Below, in pieces: positions 1 to 12,500 of a stretch of 64,000 nt of DNA; position 1 is the stretch's first letter, and the number at the start of each line of letters is the position of its first letter. The DNA comes from Enoplolaimus lenunculus (Eukaryota > Nematoda > Enoplea > Enoplida > Thoracostomopsidae): the NCBI GenBank assembly GCA_030248215.1, contig JASANG010000447.1, positions 1 through 64,000 of the forward strand, given 5' to 3'. The position numbers and the translations under genes are program-made. The notes under the pieces were generated by a model, which made no database searches, was not told the origin of the DNA, and saw only the letters and a list, made by a program, of their open reading frames with translations.

Positions 1-529
1 TTCTGATTTTTGTACCGTTATCACGGAAATAAACCCATTTCCCAATAACAACGAGCATAACGCTGCTGTTGTTTGCAAACAGTATTATTGAGAATATTAA
101 CATGGCTGCATTAGCGAGATTTATGACACTGATCTTACTTGTATACATTGGTAAATATTAGTGTTAAATGCGTAACACTAGGCTCAGCGTAAAGATAAGT
201 CTAAACCAAAGCCTAAGCCTAAGCGAAAATATAGCCTTAATGAAAGGTTTGGTACACCAGAAAGGAATATGCCATTAAATAAAAAAATAAAATAAGCATC
301 CGATTCCGGACAGATATTTAAGTTAATTCTGTAATTTTATTTGAACTATCTAGTTGCGGTAATTTACGGTATCCGGTTAAAATTATTAAATAATATAATA
401 ATATAATCATGCTATACAAGTTAGGCAAAAAAATCAGAAAATTTTGCAAAATTATGGTTACACTATAAGAAAGATCAAGATAACTAAAATTTTAAAACCT
501 TTTCACTAAACATCCCATCAGATAATAGA

Positions 530-650
530 AACTATTGACAATTTCTCATATGAATATGTTCTATATCAACTGAGATAGTCGTTTGCCATCACCACTCATG
601 TATGGAAGCTTGACCATCGAGGCCGAGGATCCTCTCACGCAGGGAGGCAC
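530..650 (-). repeat. Degraded tRNA-derived SINE fragment
   Basis: The minus strand carries GAGTGGTGATGG next to a short AAGCTTCC arm, matching the better-preserved copy at about 56265-56410 (CTATAGCTGAGTGGTGATGG). The neighbouring CTCATATGAATAT text also recurs there. The B-box side is eroded. This is a SINE remnant, not a functional tRNA gene. Confidence 0.45.
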
Positions 651-1001
651 CGAATCCACGATTTGACCGAATCCGAATCCAGTGCTAATTTGCCGAATAC
701 GAAACCGAATCCTGCATGTTGCAAATTTCAGATATATCTATAATTTGTTTCAGAATATCAACGCAATGCCAGCCGTACCACTTTTAATACGTTAATAGAT
801 TTCGTCCCGACGTCACTTCTGAGATTTCTCACCTGAATTGAAAAATATTGATTTTTATAGCAAGGTATTTAAAAATTTTATTGCTTAAAAATGGAAAACC
901 ATATTGCCGAACTTTGTTGGATTCGGCTTTTCCACAACCGAATCCGAACCTCAAATTTTTGCCGAATCCGAATCCGAATCCGAACCTTTGTTGCCACTCT
1001 G
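640..1001. mobile_element. hAT-type MITE with perfect 8-bp target duplication
   Basis: The element starts CAGGGAGGCACCGAATCC and ends GTTGCCACTCTG, flanked on both sides by CTCTCACG (632-639 and 1002-1009). An 8-bp duplication and CAG...CTG ends are typical of the hAT superfamily. The interior is made of repeated CCGAATCCGAAT blocks, and no transposase is encoded. Related copies lie at 37249-37498 and about 16250-16523. Short open frames across it are by-products of the repeats. Confidence 0.8.
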
Positions 1002-1074
1002 CTCTCACGACGTTATACAATACACACACATCATAATATACATCATATTATATACTATATATATCAGGGTGCAA

Positions 1075-1790
1075 CCTGAATTCCGCGGCAGGGAAATCCG
1101 GTATTTTTCACGTTTGAGTAATATATTTGGTAGGTATTTTACGCAGAAATTTTCCTGTATTTCAGGGTGCAACCGGAATTCCAGTTCCGACAGGGAAATC
1201 CGGCATTTTCAGTATACGGTTCCGATAATTAATGCGGTATTTTTTCACAAAAATTTTCCTGTAATTTCGGTATTGAAAGTTTTTCTCTTTCAAAAATTGT
1301 CCAATGTTACTTTAAGGGGCGTAACAGTAGATTAAGCGTATTTCGAACTGTAAGACAAAGCCTAAGCATTGCAAATTTTTATGTTCCTAAGCCTGCGTCT
1401 AAGCCTAAGCAAAAAACGGTAATATAGAATCTAAACCTACTCTTTATGGACGCACCAGAAACCTGGACGCTCCTTAAAGTAACATGGCCCAAAAATTTAA
1501 CAAAAATTGGCATATTATTCTTTTATACCATTTTTCTAATACTGTCTGAGCGTGTTTATTGCCATAAGTTTCAATTTGTGTTACACTCCTTAATTTATCA
1601 TACGTTTCCCAGCTACTGCATTTGTTTCCGGATTTTGGCATTCTGAACGGTGTCTTTACACCATTAAAAGCTATAAAATAGCTTTCAAATGAATTTTTTC
1701 GTAACAAGTACTTTTCGTTTTCTTGATCCGGTTCAGGTTTCGGTATTTTTCCACTTTACGATTCCAATATTTTATAATTCCGGATTAATT
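1075..1790. repeat. CAGGGTGCAACC/CCGG-type hAT-like repeat, interrupted
   Basis: CAGGGTGCAACC occurs at 1075 and again at 1163, followed by GGAAATCCGG and TTTCGGTATT blocks, as in the complete element at 30002-30391. The right part ends near the CCGGATTAATT text at about 1790. The interior is split by the MITE at 1299-1489. Right border approximate. Confidence 0.5.
1299..1489. mobile_element. MITE family A (TTTAAGGGGCG ends, CCTAAG interior), nested
   Basis: The ends are inverted repeats around AATGTTACTTTAAGGGGCG. The interior holds CCTAAG-type hexamers. Flanks CAAAAATT at 1291-1298 and 1490-1497 form an 8-bp target duplication, so it inserted into the CCGG-type repeat around it. A near-identical family member lies at 45989-46192. 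No coding capacity. Confidence 0.75.
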
Positions 1791-2887
1791 AGCCCGCAAA
1801 TCGACGTCTGAATTCACCGCTAACAAACTTGAACGCTTGGAAACGAGAATTCGAAGGCATCCGCATCTACGAACGTGAAGTACAAGTTTGAAACGTCCGC
1901 AGGTTAATTCTTGCCATTAAACGTAATATACAAACAAAGGCAAACCTTATATACCAGATTAGGTTCTAGATGCTACAAAAATTCCCCTATGGCAAAAAGA
2001 CAGTATAATACGTCATTGTTAACGCACTAAAACTTATGACGTTGACAACAAAAACTGTTTAATACATAACTGGAAAACCCACTTGAGCTTCCGCTTCCTT
2101 AGAGTCGGCTAACTGTTGCCCATGACGAATGTCGACAAGCCTTTGAAGAATATATTCTCGCGATTTAGCCATTTTGTTTTACAATTCACTGTTTTTAGCA
2201 TCTTTCATTTTGCTTGAAAGCATAGTCACAAAAATAAATCAATATATGAAACCACACATGGGCCATCAATTTTAAACTTTCACGTGCTCCTGTTTCATTT
2301 GCAATATACTAGCTATGTTGTTACATTATTACAATACGATAACGAATTTTGAGCTATCGTCTTGAATGATTGTACTTTAAATATTTTAGGATTAAAAATC
2401 ATCTGTGAACAATTAATACGCTATTCTATACACTGTAATCTGTTGTTTATTTTGCCGAAGTATATAGCGGCTGCATTCTGTAGTTATTTCAAATACTCGT
2501 GCACAAATACGTTTCTTCGGAAAAAAGATTCACCAGTTTTTGGTTGAAGTTGCAGCTTAAAATTCAAGAATTTATTACAGGGTCATGAACAGGTAAACGG
2601 CCTATACATCCTAAATTTAGCGTTTCTCTTTACTTGTTTGTTCCTTCGTGTTGCGTAAAAACCGTATTCTGACTCAAAATCGCTGAAGTTTTTGCGTAAA
2701 GTTCGTCGGTTTTTATCAAATTTCAAGACTTGCAAGTAAAGTAAAGACACGAAACTTTCAGCATGTATGTCGCGCATCCTTACACATATTTAGGTGCAAA
2801 ATTTTTTGCAATCCTCACAGCTATGGTTTTAAAATCAAAAAAGTGTCTAGCAATAAACTTGCACGAAACATATTATAGGAGACACTA

Positions 2888-3135
2888 CCGTGTCCCTATG
2901 ATTTATTCAGAAAAGTATTTTCTGTGGCAAAGCTGAAAAGTTTTTCTATTATTGAAGACAATTTTTCTAAAAATATCAGGAAAACGTTTATTTTAAGACT
3001 TTACTTCAAAAGTTCCTGAAATTTTTTCTGTTATAACAGAAATACTTTTCAAGTGCACCTTCATAATTATATATATATATATATTTATCTTAAATGTAAA
3101 AATTTTTTTCTGAAATAGAAATATTACTTTGAGTG
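2888..3135. repeat. AT-rich dispersed repeat, copy 1
   Basis: AAAAGTATTTTCTGTGGCAA, GGAAAACGTTTATTTT and TTTTCAAGTGCACCTT recur in the same order at about 29455-29665. The copy ends 130 bp before the acceptor at 3269, so it lies in the intron of the membrane-protein gene. Borders approximate. Confidence 0.55.
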
Positions 3136-3269
3136 TAACAATCTCAAAGCTTTGAAACCGTTTTGTTTAAATGTAAAGTTTGTTGATTAAATCTAAGGTA
3201 ACGGCATATCTCACTTATTTTTATACAATATTTTTTAAATACGCATATAAACAGTGTTAATATTTTCAG

Positions 3270-4056
3270 AAACGATTGGTGGACAGTAATATCGTGGACG
3301 CTTTGGGCAGTGTCCGGTTTCGTTTTAACGGTTAGTCAGGTGCCGAGACATAATATTATGCGGTTGAAATTCGGTGGGTGTGTATATTTTATGATACTAC
3401 AGTGGATATTGTCCATATACATATTGGATCGTTTTATAGTAACGAGATCATTTCCGTTTCATACTGCAAAGGAAGCTTTGAAGTTAATGCGAAAACGTAA
3501 GACGTTTCAGTGGCTTTATACGCTTGGCAGTCTTTCAGCTGCCGGTATTGCTGGTGTCACACATTTGGGATTAAGTAGCTATATTGACATCAGTACGGGA
3601 AACCAAATCAAACAGGCGAAATTGTTTGAAAATTTATACGCCGTAATTGCAGCCATTAGACGTGATCAGTCAAAATTTTATTTCGATTCAACGCTAGAAT
3701 TATCGGTTGCCGCGAATTCACACGAAAACCTTACAGTATTACCGGATCATGATTCTTTGAAGATGATGTATTCATGTCATATGAACAACAATACACGCCT
3801 AAGACATGACGTAGAAAAAGGAATGCTTCTTATGCACGAAACGGGGGTTTCTGTGTTGTTTTATCGCTATTTTTTGCACTTTTCACTTCGTGGCGTACAA
3901 TTTGGAATTGATAAAAAAGAAAAGATGACCTATCAAGACATTAGCACTGTTTGCGTTGCTTACGTACTAATTTCATTGATGCATTTTGTATGGTTTTGCG
4001 TGTCCGTCACACGTTACAAACTGCAATCTGCAACGTCGCATAGTGTAGTTAGCTAG
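3270..4056 (+). CDS. Last exon of an unrecognised multi-pass membrane protein
   Basis: I do not recognise this protein. The acceptor TATTTTCAG sits at 3261-3269. The reading frame is already open there, starting Asn-Asp-Trp-Trp, and runs to TAG at 4054-4056, giving 261 residues. I therefore read it as a 3' exon rather than a gene starting at the internal GTG at 3310. Four hydrophobic segments are visible: around WWTVISWTLWAVSGFVLTVS; a second from GGCVYFMILQWILSIYIL; a third around LYTLGSLSAAGIAGVTHLGL; and a fourth near the C-terminus, VAYVLISLMHFVWFCVSV. Between the third and fourth lies a polar loop of about 130 residues with an NLT sequon (in SHENLTVL) and an NNNT sequon. The protein ends in a short Ser/Thr-rich tail. 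Codon use and frame integrity look like a real gene. It is convergent with the MYB gene downstream. It could be an orphan receptor or transporter C-terminus. Confidence 0.7.
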
Positions 4057-5119
4057 CTTAATGTCCGCTCTAATTGAACAATTCGATACCGATGTTCTGA
4101 GCGAAAGAAGTCACATAGCTGTTAATATTTCAATGTATGTCCAGTACAATGTTTTTGTGCAATTTACATATTACTACATTAAAATTGACTTACATAATAT
4201 TGGACCCCGCGTAACAGGTATGACGGAACTACAAATTGCAGCATATATATCTAATTCAGTAATTACCCTAGTACAATAGATGATGTTCCTGAATAACTGC
4301 GAACGAATCAGATACCAAAAGAAATTTCACAGCAAACTAATTTTGTCTCATGCAAATATTTGAACGTCTGAAACATACGTGTAGACGCTACACATTCATG
4401 GTCTAGCACACGTGAACAGTTTGCTAAAAAGTCCTGTTTTTACGAATATGAAAATGTGCGGATGTTTTTATCAACGATATATTTGTTATAAAGGGCAAGT
4501 GCGCATCGCAAACGATTAACTTTGGTGCACTGAATTGAAATAAGTTTGTATTTTACATTGGGCAATCTAAAATATTGCTGTAGCCACGTGCTGAAACTTT
4601 ACCTATCTACACCGCTATTGCCACATAAATTTTGTCCGCCCACCGTTGCGCTGAACTAATAAATTTCCGCTCATTACAGCTATGTCATCAGTGAACAATC
4701 TGTATGTCTGGTACATGGTATGGATTCATGTCGTTCCAAGTGAATAGGGTGGGCGGTAATTGTTCGCAACCTACAAACGGTACTTAATGTCTGAGCAACA
4801 TAAATAAAGCTCGTACGAATACTGACCCGTCTGAATTACTGCTCAATTGAAGGAGGCTAAAAGTGTCGAAAAGTCACATGTATACTGCATTCCAGTATGC
4901 CGTGTTTCATTTTGGTTCGGTTTGGAAACGTGGAACTAGGTTTTCCTTGGTTAGGTTTGAAAATTCGGGTCTAAAATTTGTTTTTGTGTGGTTCGGTAAT
5001 GACCTTTGGGTCATCAATGTGTACATAAGTTGGTTTTGTAAATTTGGGCCTAGCTGTAATGTTTTCCTCTTCTCGTCGGAGACGTGGATCTATTACGGTT
5101 TGCTCTGTTGGGTAATTTA

Positions 5120-5245
5120 AAATTGAAATCTGTGGTTCGGCACAAAAATTTGGGATCTGCAATTTGCCTCCAAAATTGGGAACTGCGGTTTGGCTCGAAA
5201 ATTGAAATATGTGGTTCGGCTTGAAAATTGGTGTTTCTGAAACGG
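5120..5245. repeat. Short tandem array, about 33-bp unit
   Basis: The unit resembles CTGTGGTTCGGCTCGAAAAT and repeats about four times with substitutions. Related phrases continue upstream (about 4910-4990). It has no coding meaning that I can see. Confidence 0.5.
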
Positions 5246-5532
5246 CCAAAGCCGGATTAAGATGGTGGGAGGCTCGGGCCCACATGACTAGCAGAACCCT
5301 TTTATTGGTCATAAATATTTTATACACCAGAGCTTAAAATACACATTTTATTAAAATAAATTGTACCAGAAATAGGAAACTAAATTTACGACTCGATGAC
5401 TTTTCTAGATTTGCACTTTGAGAGGTCACTTACTATTTTACGAAGCGTAATTGAAGCAAAATATCTAATTTGATGTGAGCTTATACAAATAAATTTCCAA
5501 TTATGCGAATTCGCTTTTAGTAAACCGGCATG

Positions 5533-5733
5533 GTATAAAAGCCGCTTACGATTCGACAACTAAGACACTCAGTTTACACCCGTTTTCTTTGTATTACCAG
5601 CATGGCAGTTGAGTTTTCACTGATGCCTACCATTATCGGTTTGTTTTGTCGCGTGTTTAGTTGCACGACCGGAGAACTCGGCCACAAAAACTCGTGTTCT
5701 ACGCAACCCCTCTTGGGTACCGGTGGACGGAAG
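5533..5733 (+). promoter_or_regulatory. Possible TATA-type core promoter with a small ORF
   Basis: TATAAAAG lies at 5533-5540 and an initiator-like TCAGTT about 37 bp downstream. An ATG at 5602 opens a 44-codon frame to TGA at about 5733, starting MAVEFSLMPTIIGLF. No known family matches. TATA-like strings are common in AT-rich DNA, so this is weak. Confidence 0.2.
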
Positions 5734-7727
5734 TGACATCGGTACCTGGGAATACGGGAAAAAAGTTAACGTACTCAGTCTAAATTATGACTTGTAAAAT
5801 TCTTCAATGACAAATCACAGGTACCCAGTTCTATCCTAAATTGACGTATTTCAAGAAAAACCAGACCCCGTATGATTTCTGGATTTGAAGAAAAATTGAA
5901 CGTTCTGGTTTGGTTACGTCACCGCCTTCATATTTTCCAACTAAAATGGAATGTAAGTGACCTGATCTTGGGTATTACTTTTCCTAATAAAATTCGAACT
6001 GGAGTCTAGTGAATTATCCGCGCATCTAAACGCCCTGGACAGACAAACCCTGATAACACTAATTTACTCAAAACTGTACACAATAAAATTAAAACTGTGG
6101 CATAGGTCAGTACGGCAACGAGCTCGTGCGATGATCATAAAACCAATTTTGACAGAGTTGGCAAATCTGATATAGCTCACGTCCCGTGCCATTGCCAACA
6201 CGTACTGCTGCATGTTTTATACAGTACAGAAACACCATAAAATACATCAAGCGAAATAAATTTGCACTCACACACTTCATTATCAGTCGTTTAGAATCAC
6301 GATGCAACTAAGCAAACCAATATGACTCAAATAGAGCGAAATAAAAAGGATAACGTCCACCTGCAGCAGAGTAAACTCCGATCAGTGCTGTTTACGTGCT
6401 TTTAATTTTTTTACACAAACCAAAGCTGATGAACTTGATACTCCATGAATTAAGGAATGTGCTTTACAATCCAGTCAAAAATCTGTTCGCTATTTATCGA
6501 TATAAACATACCGGTAAGAGATGTCAATGCAGCAGGTGTACGACGCCGCACACAGTAATAAAAAATAATTTAGGAAAGCGATGCATTTACGTGGATACAT
6601 TAAAAGTTTGTTATAAGCGCAGCAAATATCCTCCCAATTGAGAAAATATAAAATTGAACAATTAAATTAATTACCCATCAAACCTTCAGTTAAGCAGTAA
6701 GCATTGCCAATACGTTTAGAGCAACCAGGTTTGCGTTTTGCATTCATAAAAACAGGCAGTGACTGCGGTACTTTACAATGGCAAGACGAACACAGCAGTA
6801 TAAACATACAAGCTCTCTTCGGCGTAGTGGGCGGCACCAGCAACTACAATACCACTGATGACAAAATCTCAGCAAAATGTTCCATCAAAAACACCGATTT
6901 ACATCAGGTGGAACCATTCACTGTAATCTTAACATCATTATAAAAATTTTGATTTCCAGGGAGAATTACCACAACAATATATGCTAACTTATTTATACAT
7001 GTTAACTAAAACACTGTGTCTCCAAGTGATCGCTAGTACAGCATGTGCACATAAAACAAAAACGAAATTGTACAACAGGTTAAACGACAAAATAAATAAA
7101 TCAAGCAACAATGGTAAGTAAATGCTAAATACTAAACTTTACAAAGTAAAATATGACGATAACAAAAAACAGCGCAAAAGAAAGCAAACAGTGATTAACG
7201 TAGTTTTGTGTTGCAAAACTACTCCATGGCGCACAATCAGAGTTCCACTATAAAGTGTCGATACCGTCAGGTATGCACAACATACCGGTTTAAAACCATT
7301 GAAACATCAGCAGCGATAACACTTCTAACATTAAAACAATACTTCTCGCAGCTGTAATTGATCCAACTACCGTTCTACTGCGATATTATTTGGCAATTTT
7401 TGATCGTTTGCTGGACCGCAAAAATGCGCGTGCTTTTTCCGTGAGCTCGATCTGAGTTAGGGTTCGGCCACATACAATTCGGAGCCAATCTTCGCTAAGC
7501 TGAAAATTTAACAATACATTTCGCCGAATATTATTTAACGATCAGTCTTACAACCAGTGCACTCTGCATAAAAACATGACGACCAAAACAGAAAGTCACA
7601 AGATTCAATTTAAAACGTTGAAAACATAAAACCAAACAAGCTTTTCAGTTTTGTAACGATTTGCCAGACTTCGACTTTGTTGAAATTGAAACCACAATAA
7701 AACACCGCAACTACAAGAAGTTACCAT

Positions 7728-8050
7728 CAGGGTGCGACTGGATATTAATTTACCGGATATCGAACAGGATATAGCATCTAAACTTGTACACTGTTCGAAG
7801 TATTTGACTCGCGCGTCATATAATGTTTTACTGAATTAGAATTTGACAGTTTGAACTTCTCATTTTCGCTTCAGCCCTTGCGTATCAAAACTTGAACTTC
7901 TTTACTTGCCCAGAAATACAATCGCAAGAAAATGTCATTGACGCTCACGTGTATAAAATAAGGTTTATGAAATTCGGGACCAGCACCGTAAATATCCGTT
8001 ATCTGGTAGGTTTATACCGGATGCAGATATCCGCATCCGGTCGCACCCCG
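7728..8050. mobile_element. hAT-type MITE, CAGGGTGCGACC family
   Basis: It starts CAGGGTGCGACTGGATAT and ends ATCCGGTCGCACCCCG, an inverted-repeat pair with one decayed terminal base. The flanks GTTACCAT and GTTACTGC look like a decayed 8-bp duplication. Same family as 15450-15849. No transposase. Confidence 0.6.
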
Positions 8051-8970
8051 GTTACTGCGGAAAACAGCCTTACCACTTCAGGCTGCGCCACTGGCTCAAC
8101 AAACTCCATAGCAGAATCCTCTTTAGTCTATAAAAGCACAACACAGTAAAACAATGGTTCAGGATTGAACAATTTCAAAAACGTTAAATCCAAAATGACT
8201 ACACTATAACTATAATCTGTCAAGCAAATCACATTTTTCATAACCAGTATTCGATCTCTAGCGCTACAGTCACATAAGAATTACGAGCACAGTAATCCTA
8301 TTAAAAATTTACTACTACAAAATCGCTATGGCAGTGGGTGACCGTGGCGATTATGATAGCAGTAACTGGAGGCAGTTCAAATACTATTTTTGCAGTCAGG
8401 TACCAAACAACTGTTATTAGCATGGCTTTTGAGCACAATCGCAATATTGCACTAAATTATGACCTCACTGATTTACATCTCGACCTTGTTTTAATATTTA
8501 ATAAACTCATACACTGTTGGCAACAGAGTTTCATGTCAAATTTTAGCAATACCAAACGTACCGGGGTATTCTGTGAAGACAATGGAATACTTCTCATCAA
8601 CGTTGGCGAAAAACCAAATCCTGGTTGTTCTTGAATTAGTTTGCTCTAAATACAAGCCATAGTGACAGCAGAAAATCGGTTCGGGGAAAACGATCAATTA
8701 AAATCGGATTCGGTTTGGAACACCAGAAAAATATATATTGTTACACTATTTAAGTACATAATATTTACAAAAAGTTAACCTTATTGTCATCCAGTTTAGC
8801 AAGTTGTTTGTAGCAGTTGACATGGTTTGCTGATGTTCTGTGCTTGAAATTGTTGTAGTTATGTTTCCCAACATGCGTATTTAGTCCTCTGAACTCAACA
8901 AAAGTCAGTGGCGTAGATTCATTAACGTAATCCTCGCTTAGTGGCTTAGATTCACTAACGTAATCCTCGC

Positions 8971-9561
8971 TTATGAAATATATATAAAAAAGACAATCCA
9001 GAAAAACAACCAACTAACCGGTGTCTGGTTTTGATCAAGTATTTGCGATGACGCATCGAAACTACTGCTACATTTGGAAGCAGGAGTCATTTGTGATATA
9101 CCAGTAGCTGACGTCGACAGTCCAGTGGTATCTCTCACCAAGTCGGATAATCGTCGTTCAGCAACATCAGTACCGCCGCCACGGATGTAACTAGTTTGAG
9201 CTACCGAGTTTCGACTGTTGTAACCGTTATAATTGTCCTCACGACTGCTCTGCCTTCGTGCAGCGCAACGGGTATAGTTTGATGTACTCGCGTTTAGAGA
9301 AGCTGATGATTTACGACGACGTACGGGACAACCGTCCAGAGATCGCCTGGCATTTCTGGCAGTTGAACTAAGGACATTAGGCGGACGGCTTGTGTTCGAA
9401 GCGGCGTATGCATACCTGGGAACAGGTGGCAGTTGCGAAAATACCACAGAAGAGTCGTTGTTTGCGGCTCTGCATCTTTCATCGAGCATCGATTGACTTA
9501 TGTCTGATTCACACTTGATGATATCAGTGATGTCTTTGACAACTTGACTAGGTTGATCTGG
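8971..9561 (-). CDS. Myb: MYB 3' exon: conserved acidic helix and basic tail
   Basis: Acceptor TGTTTTAG|CCAG. It encodes VVKDITDIIKCESDIS, which aligns with the vertebrate V.DL.D.IK.ESD segment. A basic Arg/Ser-rich part follows (ARRSLDGCPVRRRKSS). The open frame runs to a stop at 8971-8973, but its last 15 residues (VSWLFFWIVFFIYIS) are hydrophobic and unlike a MYB end. A donor ACACCG|GTTAGT at 9019/9018 in phase 0 is therefore likely. A downstream acceptor GAGTTCAG at 8889 would add RTKYACWET and a stop, loosely like the vertebrate ARKYVNAF end. Confidence 0.8.
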   Translation of the reverse strand, partial: PDQPSQVVKDITDIIKCESDISQSMLDERCRAANNDSSVVFSQLPPVPRYAYAASNTSRPPNVLSSTARNARRSLDGCPVRRRKSSASLNASTSNYTRCAARRQSSREDNYNGYNSRNSVAQTSYIRGGGTDVAERRLSDLVRDTTGLSTSATGISQMTPASKCSSSFDASSQILDQNQTPVSWLFFWIVFFIYIS

Positions 9562-12500
9562 CTAAAACATTAATGTTTCTCGGATTTAACACGACCCCCG
9601 GCGCAATCTAAAAAAACCACACAAATTCTTTAAAGTTGCAGTTTAGTGCTTCAATTTAAGCACATGCCTGAATACAAATATATAAAAATACATCAAATTT
9701 CTGTGTCCCAATTAAGATCAGACGTATAGGTTTTTCATCCATAAAATTTTGAGCATGCTTAGCGTGCACTGTTATGGCTTTGACGCTTACACTATGCTCG
9801 AGTAGTCCCTGTCGGCGTTCAATTGCAGCAAGAGCTCGTTTAAACGGCGTTGGAGTTTTCGGAGATTTGCTTGCTGTCGAGTTTTCATCAGTTTGCTGCG
9901 AATCTAAATGAGTAACCGAATCATCGCATTTTTCTGGCGTTACTTGAAGCGTGACCATACCAAGCATCATATCTTTTGATTTTTGAAGAGCATCAACATC
10001 ACATGTTGATGTGCTTAAATTGTTTTAACCAGCACATTATAGGATAAACCGAGACAGAATATGTACAACTGCGAAAACCATAATGTGTTCTTTTCCTATT
10101 TTGGTACTTCTCAATTTCAACGTAGATCATAAATTTACAATAATTATACTTTATAAAAGAAATCCATTTAAATACAACTATTTCAAAACGTTTTTTGTTA
10201 GAAAAAACTCTACATTTTAACCTCTGATGGTTCCACCTTCTGTTTGCGTTAAAACAACTACAGAAAAATCAACTAAAACTTCACGTTGTAACACAAGATG
10301 CAAGTAAATTTATACATAAATTGAACCTGGTGGAAGGTGGACAGCTGGCCAATTGCTCGATTTGACCAGCACAGAATTGATTGCTCTGGATATCAGAAAC
10401 AAAAGATGAATCATTATATAGAATTGGTGTTGAAGTAAAGCTGCCGAAGCGACTATTCGTACATAGTACATGACCGTCATGATTGTTGCTGGACTGGACA
10501 GCGTTGAGCAGCTGCAATAATAAAATTTACAAAAAATGATTTTGAAACAGGTCCAGCAAAACAAAACTTAATTTCATTACTGTTTTGTCCCCAGCACCAC
10601 ATGCAAAACGTTGTCAAAACTCATGTAGAGGTAGTGCATGAAATCAAACATTTTATCACATTTTATAAATAGTTATATATACGTACTTACAGAAGCCTAT
10701 TGCTTTAATGTTTGCGGAAGACAGTAAGACAAATGTGTCCAGGTCAGCGTGCAGCTTTATCAATCAGTCTTATATCAGTAACACAATTACTTACGCTCGA
10801 AGGTGACATCGTTTCGTTCAGGTCATCGTTATTTCCCAGCAAAAGGGTCGCATGTACCGAATGATCATTTTGACAATTCACATTTAGATCAACTGCATTG
10901 GGCACTGGTTGTGTAAATTGCGATTCGTTCTCACTACCCACTATAAACTGTTTGCTGCCATCAACATGATGTTCAAGCTCAACTTTCGGCTGTTTATGAT
11001 CAGGTTGCCTAGACACTAAGGGACTTGTTGGTTTGTTGCCAATATTAGTCGCACTGTTATAAGCACGTGGCGAACCATGGCGCAACTCTGTAAACGAAGC
11101 CCGACTTCTGTAATGAATCACACCTTTTGATTCAGGTCCATTTCCTGACAATCCACCATTATGTGACCCAAAGCGATGCGAGTTTAAATGCAGCGGATTA
11201 TTACTTGACACATACGCCAATGTTCTATCGGTGATATTGACCATTTGTTGCGCATGCATGCTATCGAAACTGACATTCAATACTGCAGCATTGCAACCAA
11301 TTTGTTTTCCTACAGCTTTACTGGAAACATGTGTTTTCAGTATTTGTTCAGCAGTTACAGGTTTACTTAGCCATTGTCTATGAACGAATGGTACTGCTGA
11401 CTGATTGACACTGGTCGTTTGTATGAGCGGAAACGTTTGGCGACTTATAACTGGCGTTTGCTGCCTGGCACGCCGTTGTGGCGTTAACGCCAAGTTATTC
11501 TTGATATCCTGGCTAACTGGCAATATTGAATGGTCACCGTGAGCCATTGCGCTGGTAAGGCAAGACGACTTATGATTCGCAACTTCTCCTCGACTATTTT
11601 GGGATGCCACAACCCCCATCTCGTTTGCAGCAACTGCTTGAGTACCGCCTCTACCAGTCGATTGTTGAAATATCACAGAATTCACTGACGATAATATAGT
11701 TTTCGTGGCTGATAAATTACTACTAGTGCTACTACAGAACAGTTTCCCATCGGATTCACGATTAATAAAACAGTAATCACCACTGTCAGCCTTAACCACC
11801 GGGTTCGAACCACTTTTGGCATTCTGAACACAATCAATATTTCTGGTATACGCAGCTGGTTCCAGTTTCACTGCATTTGCTGATATTGTTTGTGTCGATG
11901 TGCTTGAGCTATACAAAGGTGATGACGACACCAATACTTCCATTCCATCATTTCGGTAGACATCTTTTTCAATCTGTGAAAATTAACAAACTTGCCATAT
12001 AGCTGGCATTTCGCTGGTCCAATCTCAGTTGGCGCCTTTTTCGGAGGTGCCTCCGGGTTCATCCCGGTGGGATTCGATGAGCTGGGGTCTAAGAAACTCA
12101 TAAGATAAAAATCAGGGACGGAGTTAAAAATTTGGAATTTTTTAGCATTTTTTGCTAAAATTTACTACTTGTGAAACTTTTCAAACTGGCGGGGGCTTGG
12201 CAAATGGGTGGAGGCGCCCCTCCAATAGCGAAATGCCACAATAGAAATACTTTCAAATGTTGCATCATTACAATCATTTCAAACAATACGCGCCTTCGGA
12301 AGCCTTGTAAACAATTGTTTCATTCTTCAAGGCATCAGTGTAAATTCCTGCAGTTACAAGATTTAAAAAATTATGTGAACGACAATTTTATCGATGCAGA
12401 CCTTGATAACTTACTTTTGGTTGCACGACAGCCGAAGGTGTTCTGCAAATCGAAGCGGTTTCAGCAGATCCCATTTTAATCAATCCGTCGGTGCGTATTG

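Larger units (their letters stand above)
1..3269. other. Repeat-rich stretch with no recognisable coding exon
   Basis: I see no convincing exon before the acceptor at 3269. The stretch holds a tRNA-derived SINE remnant (about 530-650), a hAT-type MITE (640-1001), a CCGGAATT-type repeat (about 1075-1790) carrying a nested MITE (1299-1489), and an AT-rich repeat (about 2888-3135) that recurs near 29455-29665. The upstream exons of the membrane protein at 3270 must lie here or off the left edge; none was identified. Confidence 0.5.
4057..8970. other. Stretch with no recognisable gene
   Basis: Open frames here are short and show no family signature. Visible structure: a short tandem array of GGTTCGGC-type units (about 5120-5240), a TATA-like promoter candidate (5533), and a hAT-type MITE (7728-8050). 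A possible last MYB micro-exon may lie near 8861-8888. Confidence 0.45.

Noticed and set aside
9294-9482. Alternative-frame ORF over the last MYB exon
   Set aside because: Shadow of the conserved MYB frame, which has the family motif and correct splice phase.
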